29,420 bases of DNA, from contig JAGAJA010000119.1 of NCBI GenBank assembly GCA_017829075.1, positions 1-29,420 on the forward strand, in the 5' to 3' direction. Numbering within the stretch: position 1 is the first letter of the stretch; every line of letters starts with the position of its first letter. This stretch comes from Oscillospiraceae bacterium. Lineage in GTDB: Bacteria; Bacillota_A; Clostridia; Oscillospirales; Ruminococcaceae. This document shows positions 15,121 to 23,522 of this stretch, piece by piece. The notes beneath the pieces are model-generated. The model worked only from the letters and a program-made list of their open reading frames with translations, was not told the DNA's origin and searched no databases. The position numbers and the translations under genes are program-made.

Positions 15121-17145
15121 ATGAAAGCATTCACTGCTGACAAAATCAGAAACATATTACTTGCCGGTCACGGCGGCAGCGGAAAGACAGCATTAGCAGA
15201 GGCTATGCTGTTCAAGTCTGGACTGACTGAACGCATGGGCAGTACCAACGAGGGAAGCACAGTCTGCGACTTCGACCCGGAGGAGATCCGCCGCAAGATT
15301 TCAATAAATTCCGCTCTTGCCTCTACCACATGGCAGGATACCAAGATAAATATTATCGACGCTCCCGGTCAGTTTGACTTTATCGGCGGTATGTACGAGG
15401 GAATTCGCGCGGCTGAGTCGGTTATCATCACCGTAAATGGCAAGGACGGCGTATGCCCCGGAACTATCAAGGCGTATAACCTTGCCGCAGGTCAGAACAA
15501 GGCGCGTATGCTCGCCGTTACCTGCATGGAAGTGGAGAATTCCGATTTCTATAAGGTACACACTCAGCTTAAGACCGTCTTTGGCCCGTCCGTTTGCCCG
15601 ATAGTAGTACCTTATGATAAAAATGGTCCTGTTGAGGCATACATAAATCTTCTCACGATGAAGGCTTATAAATACGATAACAAGGGCATTCCCACCGAAG
15701 TTCCCATGCCGGCGTCCGAGAACAGAATTGCGGGTCTGCGGGCTTCAATGGCGGAGGCTGTCGCCGAAACCAACGAGGAATTCATGGAGAAGTTCTTCTC
15801 CGGCGAGGAATTCACCCATGACGAGCTGGTAAAGGGCATTCACGACGGAGTAGCGAGCGGCGCAATCACTCCGCTGGTATGCTGTGCGAACGATACTCTT
15901 TCCGGCGTGGATATGCTGCTTGACGCAGTTGTTTCCATGCTTCCGTCACCCAACGAGCGTAAACTGGAAATGCTGGACGGAGCGGTGCTGGATTACGACG
16001 AGAACAAGCCTCTCAAGGCATTTGTGTTCAAGACAGTTGCCGACCCGTTCGTGGGTAAGATCAGTGTAATTAAGGTCATTCAGGGCAAGCTCACCGCCGG
16101 AGTATCCGCAGTGAATGCCACCACTGGGGAATCTCTCCGTTTCGGCAAGCTGCTGAAGCTTGTTGGAAAGAAGCAGGAGGAAGTCACCGAGGCTCTTGCG
16201 GGAGATATCGTTGCAGTCACCAAGCTTGAAGCGGCGACCAACGACACAATCTGCGCGCCGGAGGCTGTCTCAGCATTAGCTCCCACGGTATTCCCGGAGG
16301 CTTGCTATTTCCGTGCAGTAACGCTCAACGGAAACGGCGACGAGGGCAAGCTTTCCTCGGCTATCAGGCGTCTGCTTGAGGAAGATCCAACTCTGAAATA
16401 TATCCACAATCACGAAACCCACCAGCGTATTATCGGCGGTCTTGGCGAGCAGCATCTTGACGTTGCCGCAGCTAAACTGAAAGCGAAGTTTGGCATGGAC
16501 GTCGTTATGTCCGAGCCGAAGATAGCGTACCGCGAAGCAATCCGCAAAAAGGTGACAATTGAGAGCAAGTACAAGAAGCAGTCAGGCGGTCATGGACAGT
16601 ACGGTCATGTAAAGATCGAGTTCGAGCCGTATGACGGAGAGCCGCTGCTGTTCGAGGAAAAGATTTTCGGCGGAAGCGTTCCGAAGAACTTCTTCCCGGC
16701 GGTAGAAAAGGGCTTGCAGGAGGCCGCGGAGCATGGCTCTGTGGGCGGATTCCCTGTGGTAAGGCTCAAGGCAACGCTGATCGACGGAAGCTACCACCCG
16801 GTAGACAGCTCCGAAATGGCGTTTAAGACTGCGGCTTCAATGGCATTCAAGGACTGCATGAAGGAGGCTCAGCCCTATCTGCTTGAGCCGGTTCAGAGCC
16901 TGAAGATACTCCTGCCGGACGACAAGCAGGGCGATGTGATGAGTGTGCTTTCAAAGCGCAGAGGTTCGGTGCTCGGAATGAATTCCGTAGGCGAAGGAAT
17001 GACTGAGCTTACCGCAGAAGCCCCTGAAGCGGAGCTGTCGGATTTCGCGCTTGTATTGCGTCAGATTACACAGGGTCTGGGCGAATTCACTGCGGAATTT
17101 GCGCGGTATGATATGCTTCCTCCCGGAACTGATATAAAGTCGTAA
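15121..17145 (+). CDS. Elongation factor G-like GTPase (EF-G paralogue)
   Basis: This 674-residue translational GTPase has the domain order of EF-G but diverges in the G domain. The P-loop is GHGGSGKT (16-23). The G3 motif is DAPGQFDF (80-87), where EF-G has DTPGHVDF, so the catalytic His is Gln. The G4 NKxD is replaced by TCME (134-137). Domain IV (FEPYDGEPLLFEEKIFGGSVPKNFFPAVEKG) and the C-terminal domain are well conserved. Such proteins occur in Firmicutes beside true EF-G; the role is not settled (late translation or ribosome handling). The ATG has GGAGGT 6 nt upstream. Codon bias suggests good expression. Confidence 0.88.
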   Translation: MKAFTADKIRNILLAGHGGSGKTALAEAMLFKSGLTERMGSTNEGSTVCDFDPEEIRRKISINSALASTTWQDTKINIIDAPGQFDFIGGMYEGIRAAESVIITVNGKDGVCPGTIKAYNLAAGQNKARMLAVTCMEVENSDFYKVHTQLKTVFGPSVCPIVVPYDKNGPVEAYINLLTMKAYKYDNKGIPTEVPMPASENRIAGLRASMAEAVAETNEEFMEKFFSGEEFTHDELVKGIHDGVASGAITPLVCCANDTLSGVDMLLDAVVSMLPSPNERKLEMLDGAVLDYDENKPLKAFVFKTVADPFVGKISVIKVIQGKLTAGVSAVNATTGESLRFGKLLKLVGKKQEEVTEALAGDIVAVTKLEAATNDTICAPEAVSALAPTVFPEACYFRAVTLNGNGDEGKLSSAIRRLLEEDPTLKYIHNHETHQRIIGGLGEQHLDVAAAKLKAKFGMDVVMSEPKIAYREAIRKKVTIESKYKKQSGGHGQYGHVKIEFEPYDGEPLLFEEKIFGGSVPKNFFPAVEKGLQEAAEHGSVGGFPVVRLKATLIDGSYHPVDSSEMAFKTAASMAFKDCMKEAQPYLLEPVQSLKILLPDDKQGDVMSVLSKRRGSVLGMNSVGEGMTELTAEAPEAELSDFALVLRQITQGLGEFTAEFARYDMLPPGTDIKS

Positions 17146-17182
17146 TTAATTCATTAGCCTGCTTTCTTGATCAGTTTTCGAT

Positions 17183-17234
17183 GCAATATAAATTCGAGCC
17201 GTCGGAGTTTCCGGCGGCTCGGTTTATATATTGC
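17183..17234. terminator. Bidirectional terminator between the EF-G-like gene and hydrogenase
   Basis: A nested stem is seen: outer arms GCAATATAAA / TTTATATATTGC and an inner stem GAGCCGTCGG (17195-17204) / CCGGCGGCTC (17211-17220) with a U-G pair, loop AGTTT. T-rich sequence follows on the plus strand (GGTTTATATATT) and A/T on the minus strand. It lies between two convergent genes. Confidence 0.8.
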
Positions 17235-17250
17235 TGACGTTATGTAATGA

Positions 17251-18831
17251 TCATGTATTCTGATCGGAGGCTTTTTTGCGCTTGGCTTCTTCCTCCTCGT
17301 CCTTGTAGCAGTCGGTGAGGAAGCCAAGATTTATTTCATATTTCGATTCGAGGGAATTCTTCATTTCCGCGTCATCAACATATTTGTTCACAAGCGCGGT
17401 GCTCTTTTCCACTGCGTTGAGCGTACCTGCGCCTGCAACGCAGCCACCAGGGCAAGCCATTCCCTCAAGCAGGTATCCGTTGTATTTACCGGCTTTCGCC
17501 ATCATCAGCAGCTTCTTGCAGTCTTTGAGCCCCTGAGCGGCAACGATCTTTACCTCGCGCTCCGGGTCAAGCTCCTTGATTACGTCCTGAACTGCCTTTG
17601 CAACTCCTCCGCTTACTGCGAAGCCTCTGCCGCTGCCGGTTCCCTGGTTTAGATCAACCTTTTCATCATCGGTGATGTCCTCAAAGCGAACTCCCTTTGC
17701 TTCAAACATACCCATAAGCTCTTCAAACGTCAGAACAAAGTCAACGTCGCTTCGTATGGTTCTTCTGGAGGCTTCAAGCTTCTTTGCGGCGCAAGGGCCA
17801 ATGAACGCTATGCAGGCATCAGGATTTTCCTGTTTGATCATTCGCGCAGTAAGTACCATAGGCGTAAGCGCCATTGAGATATAGGGCGCAAGGTCTGGAA
17901 ACAGCTTCTTAGCCATAACGCTCCATGCGGGGCAGCAGGAGGTCGCCATGAACGGCTGATGTTCGGGGACTTCTCTCATGAAGTCCTTAGCCTCTTCGAT
18001 CGCGCAGAGATCTGCTCCGACAGCGACCTCGGCAACATCTGCAAATCCAAGCTTTTTCATCGCCGCAGTGAGCTTTTCCGGCGAAGCGTTCGGGCCGAAT
18101 TGACCCACGAAAGCAGGGGCAACGATAGCGATGACCTTTTTGCCCTTTTTCATTGCAGTGATAAGCTGGAATATCTGACCCTTGTCCACTATCGCGCCGA
18201 AAGGACAGCTTACAAGACACATACCGCAGGATACGCACTTGTCGTAGTCGATCTTAGCCTTGCCATCTTCGTCGCTTGTTATGGCGTCCATTCCGCAGGC
18301 TTTCGCGCAGGGTCTTTCCATTTTGTTTATGGCGTTGTAGGGGCAGACGCTCTGGCATTTTCCGCATTTAATACACTTTGACTGATCTATATGGGATTTC
18401 CCATGCTTTACGGTGATAGCGCCCTTTGGACATACCTCCTGACAGGGGTGAGCAAGACAGCCCTGACAGCAGTCAGTAACTGTGAAATGTGTTTCGGGAC
18501 AGCCGTTGCAGGCAAAATTGATGATGTTTACAAGGGGCGGATCATAGTACTTTTCAGCGATTGCGCTTTCCTCTATTCCCGCAGAAACAGCCTCATGCTC
18601 CTCAATAGAACGGAGCGGAAGTCCGATAGCAAGACGAAGCCTTTCTTCAACTATGGCTCTCTCAAGGAATATGGAATCGCGGTACACCGCTACCTTTCCC
18701 GGAACTATTTTATAAGGCAGATCAGTGATCTTTTCTTTATAATTACCGCCCTCATAGGCAAGCTTTGCTACTTCGGTAAATACCTTTCTTCTGATATCTG
18801 TTACCGACGAATAAATTCCTCTCATTTTCAT
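17251..18831 (-). CDS. [FeFe] hydrogenase, group B-like (monomeric, with extra Fe-S domains)
   Basis: The 526-residue enzyme has the three H-cluster motifs: TSCCPAW (297-303), GPCAAKKLE (345-353) and MACPGGC (458-464). It should catalyse proton reduction or hydrogen oxidation, with ferredoxin as likely partner. The N-terminal half carries an unusual cysteine cluster (CNGCPE, DCCQGCLAHPC) and two ferredoxin-like 2[4Fe-4S] regions (CIKCGKCQSVC and CVSCGMCLVSC). This resembles group B [FeFe] hydrogenases of clostridia, whose role is less defined than HydA1. The ATG at 18831 is chosen with AGGAGG at 18844-18849 (12-nt spacing; an in-frame ATG two codons later is an alternative). It is a single gene. 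Confidence 0.9.
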   Translation of the reverse strand: MKMRGIYSSVTDIRRKVFTEVAKLAYEGGNYKEKITDLPYKIVPGKVAVYRDSIFLERAIVEERLRLAIGLPLRSIEEHEAVSAGIEESAIAEKYYDPPLVNIINFACNGCPETHFTVTDCCQGCLAHPCQEVCPKGAITVKHGKSHIDQSKCIKCGKCQSVCPYNAINKMERPCAKACGMDAITSDEDGKAKIDYDKCVSCGMCLVSCPFGAIVDKGQIFQLITAMKKGKKVIAIVAPAFVGQFGPNASPEKLTAAMKKLGFADVAEVAVGADLCAIEEAKDFMREVPEHQPFMATSCCPAWSVMAKKLFPDLAPYISMALTPMVLTARMIKQENPDACIAFIGPCAAKKLEASRRTIRSDVDFVLTFEELMGMFEAKGVRFEDITDDEKVDLNQGTGSGRGFAVSGGVAKAVQDVIKELDPEREVKIVAAQGLKDCKKLLMMAKAGKYNGYLLEGMACPGGCVAGAGTLNAVEKSTALVNKYVDDAEMKNSLESKYEINLGFLTDCYKDEEEEAKRKKASDQNT

Positions 18832-18857
18832 GAATTTTGTTTTCCTCCTGATGATTT

Positions 18858-18882
18858 TTGAATTCAAAACCCAAGAATTCAA
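18858..18882. repeat. Inverted repeat in the hydrogenase leader
   Basis: TTGAATTC (18858-18865) and GAATTCAA (18875-18882) are perfect inverted repeats separated by 9 nt, just upstream of the hydrogenase Shine-Dalgarno. They could form a hairpin in the mRNA or an operator for a dimeric regulator; both are inferences. Confidence 0.5.
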
Positions 18883-18964
18883 TATGCGAACTAACTAATG
18901 AAGCTGAGTGCAATGAGTTTTTTCTCGGTTAATCAAGTTTTTGTGCTATATAATTCACAATCAT

Positions 18965-18993
18965 ATTTTACAGTCATTTAGCCGATTTGTCAA
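18965..18993 (-). promoter_or_regulatory. Promoter of the hydrogenase gene
   Basis: On the minus strand TTGACA (rc of 18988-18993), a 17-nt spacer and TAAAAT (rc of 18965-18970) are seen; the leader is about 125 nt. The remaining bases 18,994-19,156 are AT-rich with no ORF. Confidence 0.65.
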
Positions 18994-19156
18994 GGCTTTG
19001 ACTATTCCATTTTTATATCAGATATATTAACTAAAAGATATATAAGCAAAATCAGTATTTATTACTGAGAAACTTATTTAAATGTTGAATAAAAATGCGC
19101 TTTAGAACATATTTTTTTTAAATATTGCCCAAATTTTGTTTTTTACGTCTTGAAAT

Positions 19157-19207
19157 ATGCCTTTCACACCGCTCGTATTGACACATAAAGTTTCAGTATG
19201 GTATAAT
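19157..19207 (+). promoter_or_regulatory. CIS operon 1 promoter with upstream ATGCCTTTCAC element
   Basis: TTGACA (19178-19183), an 18-nt spacer and TATAAT (19202-19207) with TGG before the -10 form a strong promoter. Ten nt upstream of the -35 lies ATGCCTTTCAC (19157-19167), repeated at the second CIS promoter (23464-23474) in almost the same place. The transcript starts near 19214, with a leader of about 110 nt. Confidence 0.82.
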
Positions 19208-19323
19208 ATATTCACAAATATTGTAAATTATCTGATTTACTTTGCGTTAAAAAACGTAATCAATGCAGAATAATTTACATGACTTCGGGAAGATTTTGTT
19301 TTCTCCTGCCTGTGGTGGTGAAT

Positions 19324-20475
19324 ATGGATCATATTGGCATTAAAAAGAAGCAAAAAGGTATAGGCGACCGACTAAGTGGTATGCGCAGCAGAGAAAAGCG
19401 CCTGCGTGCCGAGGTTTCCGCCGCAGCAGGTTTCGGAAGCGCCGAAAAAACAGATCCCGTTCAGTTGTTGAACCAGAATTACAGACAAACCTTTGACGCG
19501 GCAGGAAAGGCGAGGGCAGCAGAGCTTTCAAACCAGAGATCTGGTGCGCTGCAAAGAGATGATCTCTCGGCATCGGGTTCATCTTCCGGAAGAGACACCG
19601 CTGAGAGAAATTCAAGCGACAATACGATATCCGGGCTGCGTAAAAAGCATGATTTCCCCGAATACAGCCATTCTGAGCGGCAGTTGTCCGAGGGCAGCTT
19701 CTGCGACAGATTTTCGGCGAACGCTTTCCGGGGAGGGAAGCTTGCAGGAGCCGTGCTTGAGGGTCAGGCAAAGAATATGTTCATCACCTGCGTTCAGCGG
19801 GCAAGGACAGTCCGACCTCCGTCCAACGATAAGCAAAGAAAGATTTTAGGCTCCTCCGCAGTGGAGAGAGGGATAGACGGCGAGCCTGCGTCGGTAGTTT
19901 TCAATCGGGATATAAGGAGCGCAGTCGGTATCGCAGTTGACGCGGTTCACGGAGCTTCAAGAGTATTTGATATATTTAAGGATATCGCGGACGGAACCGG
20001 TGACCTTCAGGACAATCCGCTGGAGATCCGCGGCGTAGGCACGATCAGAAGCGTATATCCATTTCTTTCGACAGAAGCAGACAAGTCCCTGATCCAGAAA
20101 TACAGGAGTCGTCTGAAATCTCTGGAAAATGATAATTCAGCCGAAGCCGCACAGGAAAAGCAGAGCATAGGCTCCGCGCTGAAAAAGGCTGAGGCAGTGC
20201 TTGAGCGGAAAGAAGCTGAAAAGCGGAAATTCCTTACGAAGCTATCTGAAATGCAGAGCAATGCGCGGGAAGCGGAAAAGCTATTCTCATCGGAGGGTTT
20301 TGCGGAGGCAGTTCAGGAGGAAATAGAAGCAATTCAGCCCGCCGATCCCCCTGACGATAATAGACGCAGGCGGAGGACAATTGATCAGGAGCGGGTAAAT
20401 GAGCCAGAAACAGCTTCAACAGAACAAGCGGCAGCAGAACCAGCAGACACCGCAGAATCAGAGATCCGGCAGTAA
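19324..20475 (+). CDS. CIS-locus protein of unknown function (383 aa)
   Basis: I do not recognise this family. The protein is charged and low in hydrophobic content, with a serine/arginine-rich N-terminal third, an ordered middle (about residues 150-255, with SAVGIAVDAVHGASRVFDIFKDIADG) and a predicted coiled-coil at about 270-335 (AQEKQSIGSALKKAEAVLERKEAEKR, cut here to its start). The C-terminal tail is Glu/Ala-rich. The ATG at 19324 is chosen because GGTGGTGA precedes it; an in-frame ATG at 19279 has no Shine-Dalgarno. It heads the first CIS operon and overlaps the next gene by 77 nt. Effector, cargo or assembly factor are all possible. Confidence 0.65.
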   Translation: MDHIGIKKKQKGIGDRLSGMRSREKRLRAEVSAAAGFGSAEKTDPVQLLNQNYRQTFDAAGKARAAELSNQRSGALQRDDLSASGSSSGRDTAERNSSDNTISGLRKKHDFPEYSHSERQLSEGSFCDRFSANAFRGGKLAGAVLEGQAKNMFITCVQRARTVRPPSNDKQRKILGSSAVERGIDGEPASVVFNRDIRSAVGIAVDAVHGASRVFDIFKDIADGTGDLQDNPLEIRGVGTIRSVYPFLSTEADKSLIQKYRSRLKSLENDNSAEAAQEKQSIGSALKKAEAVLERKEAEKRKFLTKLSEMQSNAREAEKLFSSEGFAEAVQEEIEAIQPADPPDDNRRRRRTIDQERVNEPETASTEQAAAEPADTAESEIRQ

Positions 20476-20842
20476 TGGCGCTAAGCGGTCGTATGCAGTA
20501 AGCAGCGCTGCGGAGAAAAGCTCCGTTTCGGAAATGCTTGCGGCGGCAGAGGCATTTGCTCTTGGAAAGACCGGCGCAAAAACAACTGAAGCCGCGTCTT
20601 TTTTCGGCAATCAGGCTATGCTGGAACTTGCTGAACAAAGCGCCGCGCAGAGAAGCGGTGTAAAATTTACAGCGGACGTGCTCGGCGGAGAAAAACGCTG
20701 CGAATTTGCGGACAATGCGCCGCTGAACGAAATTTCTGCTGAGCCCGCGTTCAGCCCTGAGAGCGTTCCGGACTTCTCGCCGGAGGCGCCCGCTGCGGAC
20801 ATAAATCAGGTGGGAGCGCTGGCTTCCGAATATCTGTTATGA
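20399..20842 (+). CDS. CIS-locus protein with GNQAM motif (147 aa), unrecognised
   Basis: The N terminus is very rich in Gln, Asn and Ser (residues 1-28), then an alanine-rich segment, then FFGNQAMLELAEQ at 68-80. A GNQAxxRL-like motif occurs, to my memory, near the start of many CIS-associated DUF4157-type proteins; the match is short and may be chance. The last 35 residues are acidic and proline-rich. No HEXXH metalloprotease motif is present. The ATG at 20399 is supported by AGGAG 7 nt upstream, although it lies inside the previous gene, overlapping 77 nt in another frame. The next gene follows after about 10 nt. Confidence 0.65.
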   Translation: MSQKQLQQNKRQQNQQTPQNQRSGSNGAKRSYAVSSAAEKSSVSEMLAAAEAFALGKTGAKTTEAASFFGNQAMLELAEQSAAQRSGVKFTADVLGGEKRCEFADNAPLNEISAEPAFSPESVPDFSPEAPAADINQVGALASEYLL

Positions 20843-20852
20843 GGTGCTGCTG

Positions 20853-21260
20853 ATGCGGCTTATTGAGTTGCTTAAAGAGGTTCTTGACCGCAGTAACATC
20901 AGATACTGCGAGCAGAACGGATATATACAGCTAACGCTGTGCAGCGGACTGCACAAATGGAGCGTTTCTTTTTCAGAGGATAAGGAAAGCTTCCTGAAAT
21001 ACTATGCGCAGTATCCGTGGCATATTGACGAGGGCAGCCAGAGCAGGGTGCTTTCGGCGCTGAATGAAATGAATACCTCACTGAGGGCAGGGTGCTTTAT
21101 GATCTGCGACGGATTTCCTGTTTTCAGATACGGGGTCTACATATATGATGAATTTACCGCAAAGGAAAGCATCGCAGATCTGTTCCTCACCGCCGCGGCG
21201 AGAACCGACGCGTCGTGGGAAGCGATCTATCAGGCGGTATGCGGTATGGAGGTTTCCTGA
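20853..21260 (+). CDS. YbjN-like protein (secretion-chaperone-like fold)
   Basis: The 135-residue protein shows the YbjN pattern: MRLIELLKEVLDRSNIRY, the alternating strand segment GLHKWSVSFSEDKESF, LNEMNTSLRAGCFMICDGFPVFRYGVYI, and a helical end (FLTAAARTDASWEAIYQAVCG). YbjN folds like type III secretion chaperones and binds partner proteins. In this CIS locus it may chaperone cargo or one of its two unknown neighbours; that is inference. The ATG at 20853 has GAGG 8 nt upstream (an in-frame GTG at 20844 is possible). Its stop TGA shares one base with the ATPase ATG, so translation is coupled. Confidence 0.72.
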   Translation: MRLIELLKEVLDRSNIRYCEQNGYIQLTLCSGLHKWSVSFSEDKESFLKYYAQYPWHIDEGSQSRVLSALNEMNTSLRAGCFMICDGFPVFRYGVYIYDEFTAKESIADLFLTAAARTDASWEAIYQAVCGMEVS

Positions 21261-23431
21261 TGGCGTTCGATTATCTGGACGGAGATAAGCCGTTTTCGTC
21301 AGAGAACGAGTTTGTTGATACGTTTTCTGAAATACTTGATCTGTACATATATTATCTGTACAAATATCATTCATGGGTAGGCCCGGACAATTATCTTCAG
21401 GGAATGCTGGGGGTAGTTGTGACACGCACTGAGTTTGAGAAAAACCTTATGCGTGCTTCCGATTCCCGCTGCATGATGGCTCTTACCGATGAGGAGAGAG
21501 ACGAGCTTGGCAGGCTGAAGGATTACTTTGTTGATCGCTGTATTAAAACAAAGGGCAGCAAAGAGGATTTCCCTGCGTTGGGACTGGTCAGCGTGTTCTC
21601 GCTTGACTGCTTTGAGCTTTTTTGTATTCTGACGCTTTTATGCTGTGAGCTTAATCAGAAATACGAAAAGCTTTTTGCATATATTCAGGACGATATTGCT
21701 AAGAAAACTCCCACTGCGGAAACGCTGATAAGGCTTTTCGGAGATCCTTTGGAGAGAGTTTCTGAATTTTTTCCGTATTTTACGGCTGACGCTGTTATGC
21801 CGCGCTTTATGATTAGCTCGGACAGCTCCGGATTTGGAAATGCGCCGCTTAAGCTTTCTCCTCAGATCATGAATTTTCTGACTGGAAGCGGAAGTCCTGA
21901 TCTTGCTGTTGATTTCTGGAATTGCAGTTCAGAACTTCACCAGCTTTATGCCGATAAGGATACTGCGGCGTGTGTTCTAGGGTCGGTAAAGGTTCCGGTC
22001 AGCGGGAAGACCTCGCTGGTCGTATTCAGCGGAACCAGAGGCAGCGGACGGCGGTTTCAGGTAAAGCACTGCGCTGCGGCGCTTGGAGAGAATGTCCTGT
22101 TTGCGGATCTTTCTGAGATCTGGCAGGGGGACGACTCTGAGAGAAGACTTTCCTCCGTGCTGTGTGAGAGAGTTATAAGAGGCTGCGCGATCTGTCTGAC
22201 AGGACTTGAATATCTGCTTGAGGAGGAGCGTCAGGATAAGCTTGTAAGCTTTTCGGCTTTCCTCAGAAAAAATCAGATGTGGCTTGGCAGCAGGCTTTAT
22301 ATGACCTCTGGAAAAAAGTGGACAGACGCCCGTCTGGGAGATAACATCATAAAGCTTGATTTTGAGATTCCTGAAACGGACGAAGCATCACGTTTAGCCC
22401 TCTGGAAAGCATTCACTGCGGGAATGACCCTTGACAGTGATATTTCTCCGGAGGAAATGGCCGCGAAGTTCCGGTTCACTCCCGGACAGATAAAAGCCGC
22501 GGCAGACCGCGCGGCGGATCTCACTCAGATGTCCGGCGGAGGAGCTGTGTCGGCGGAAAATCTACATGATTGCTGCTATGCGCAGGTCGTTCAGGGACTT
22601 AACACACTGGCGTCCCCGATAAAGCCTGCTTACAACTGGGAGGATCTTGTGCTCCCTCAGCAGGAAATAAAGCTCCTGAAAGAAGCATGCACCCATGTAA
22701 GATACCGTCATCAGGTTTACGGAAGCTGGGGCTTCGGAAAGCGTGCAGCCTACGGCAGAGGGCTGTCCGTACTGTTTTCTGGGCCTCCCGGCACTGGAAA
22801 AACCATGGCGGCGCAGGTCATCACAAATCAGCTTCATATGCAGATGTACAAAATACAGATCTCCCAGATCGTCAGCAAATACATCGGCGAAACCGAAAAA
22901 AATCTCAGGCAGGTGTTTACGGAAGCGCGGAATGCGAACTGTATCCTGTTCTTTGACGAAATGGACGCGCTGTTCGGAAAGCGTTCGGAGGTCAAGGACT
23001 CCCACGACAGAAACGCGAACATTGAAACCGCATATCTTCTCCAGCAGTTGGAGGAATACGACGGGGTAGTCCTGATGGCAACAAATCTTCTCCAGAATAT
23101 AGATGAGGCGTTCATGCGCCGTATCAATTTCGTTATTTCGTTCCCGTTCCCGGACGTTCCGACAAGGAAGCGGCTTTGGGAGAAAATGCTGGATACCGGC
23201 GCGCCGGTCGATGAGAACATTGATTTTGACTTCCTTGCGGAGAATTTCAAGATCGCCGGAGGCAACATCAAGAACTGCGCGGTTCATGCGGCATTCCTTG
23301 CCGCTGCCGAGGGAACGCCGATATCTATGAGGCATATAGTTTCGAGCGTTGTAACAGAACAGCGCAAGAATAATATCGTTGTTGTCCGCGAAGATCTGAA
23401 AGAATATGCGGATCTGGTGTTCGGCGAATAA
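21260..23431 (+). CDS. CIS-type AAA+ ATPase
   Basis: The 723-residue protein resembles the ATPase of extracellular contractile injection systems (Afp15-like). The C-terminal AAA+ domain has Walker A GPPGTGKT (508-515), Walker B FFDEMD (564-569; D566, E567), sensor 1 MATN, and an arginine pair FMRRINF typical of the second region of homology. The N-terminal half has a further nucleotide-binding-like fold with a degenerate loop GTRGSGR (258-264), probably inactive. In other CIS this protein is needed for assembly or disassembly of the particle. The ATG at 21260 has GGAGG 7 nt upstream. Unlike the usual gene order, it lies upstream of sheath and tube. Confidence 0.9.
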   Translation: MAFDYLDGDKPFSSENEFVDTFSEILDLYIYYLYKYHSWVGPDNYLQGMLGVVVTRTEFEKNLMRASDSRCMMALTDEERDELGRLKDYFVDRCIKTKGSKEDFPALGLVSVFSLDCFELFCILTLLCCELNQKYEKLFAYIQDDIAKKTPTAETLIRLFGDPLERVSEFFPYFTADAVMPRFMISSDSSGFGNAPLKLSPQIMNFLTGSGSPDLAVDFWNCSSELHQLYADKDTAACVLGSVKVPVSGKTSLVVFSGTRGSGRRFQVKHCAAALGENVLFADLSEIWQGDDSERRLSSVLCERVIRGCAICLTGLEYLLEEERQDKLVSFSAFLRKNQMWLGSRLYMTSGKKWTDARLGDNIIKLDFEIPETDEASRLALWKAFTAGMTLDSDISPEEMAAKFRFTPGQIKAAADRAADLTQMSGGGAVSAENLHDCCYAQVVQGLNTLASPIKPAYNWEDLVLPQQEIKLLKEACTHVRYRHQVYGSWGFGKRAAYGRGLSVLFSGPPGTGKTMAAQVITNQLHMQMYKIQISQIVSKYIGETEKNLRQVFTEARNANCILFFDEMDALFGKRSEVKDSHDRNANIETAYLLQQLEEYDGVVLMATNLLQNIDEAFMRRINFVISFPFPDVPTRKRLWEKMLDTGAPVDENIDFDFLAENFKIAGGNIKNCAVHAAFLAAAEGTPISMRHIVSSVVTEQRKNNIVVVREDLKEYADLVFGE

Positions 23432-23463
23432 AAATGTGAACTTTGCATTTCAAGCATTAAATC

Positions 23464-23513
23464 ATGCCTTTCACGAATAGTGGTTGACAAATTAAGCGGC
23501 GGCATGATATAAT
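23464..23513 (+). promoter_or_regulatory. CIS operon 2 distal promoter with ATGCCTTTCAC element
   Basis: TTGACA (23484-23489), an 18-nt spacer and TATAAT (23508-23513), with TGA before the -10, mirror the operon 1 promoter. ATGCCTTTCAC (23464-23474) lies 9 nt upstream of the -35. A predicted start near 23520 sits just before a palindrome (23531-23548). Confidence 0.82.
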
Positions 23514-23522
23514 TACAGTGAA

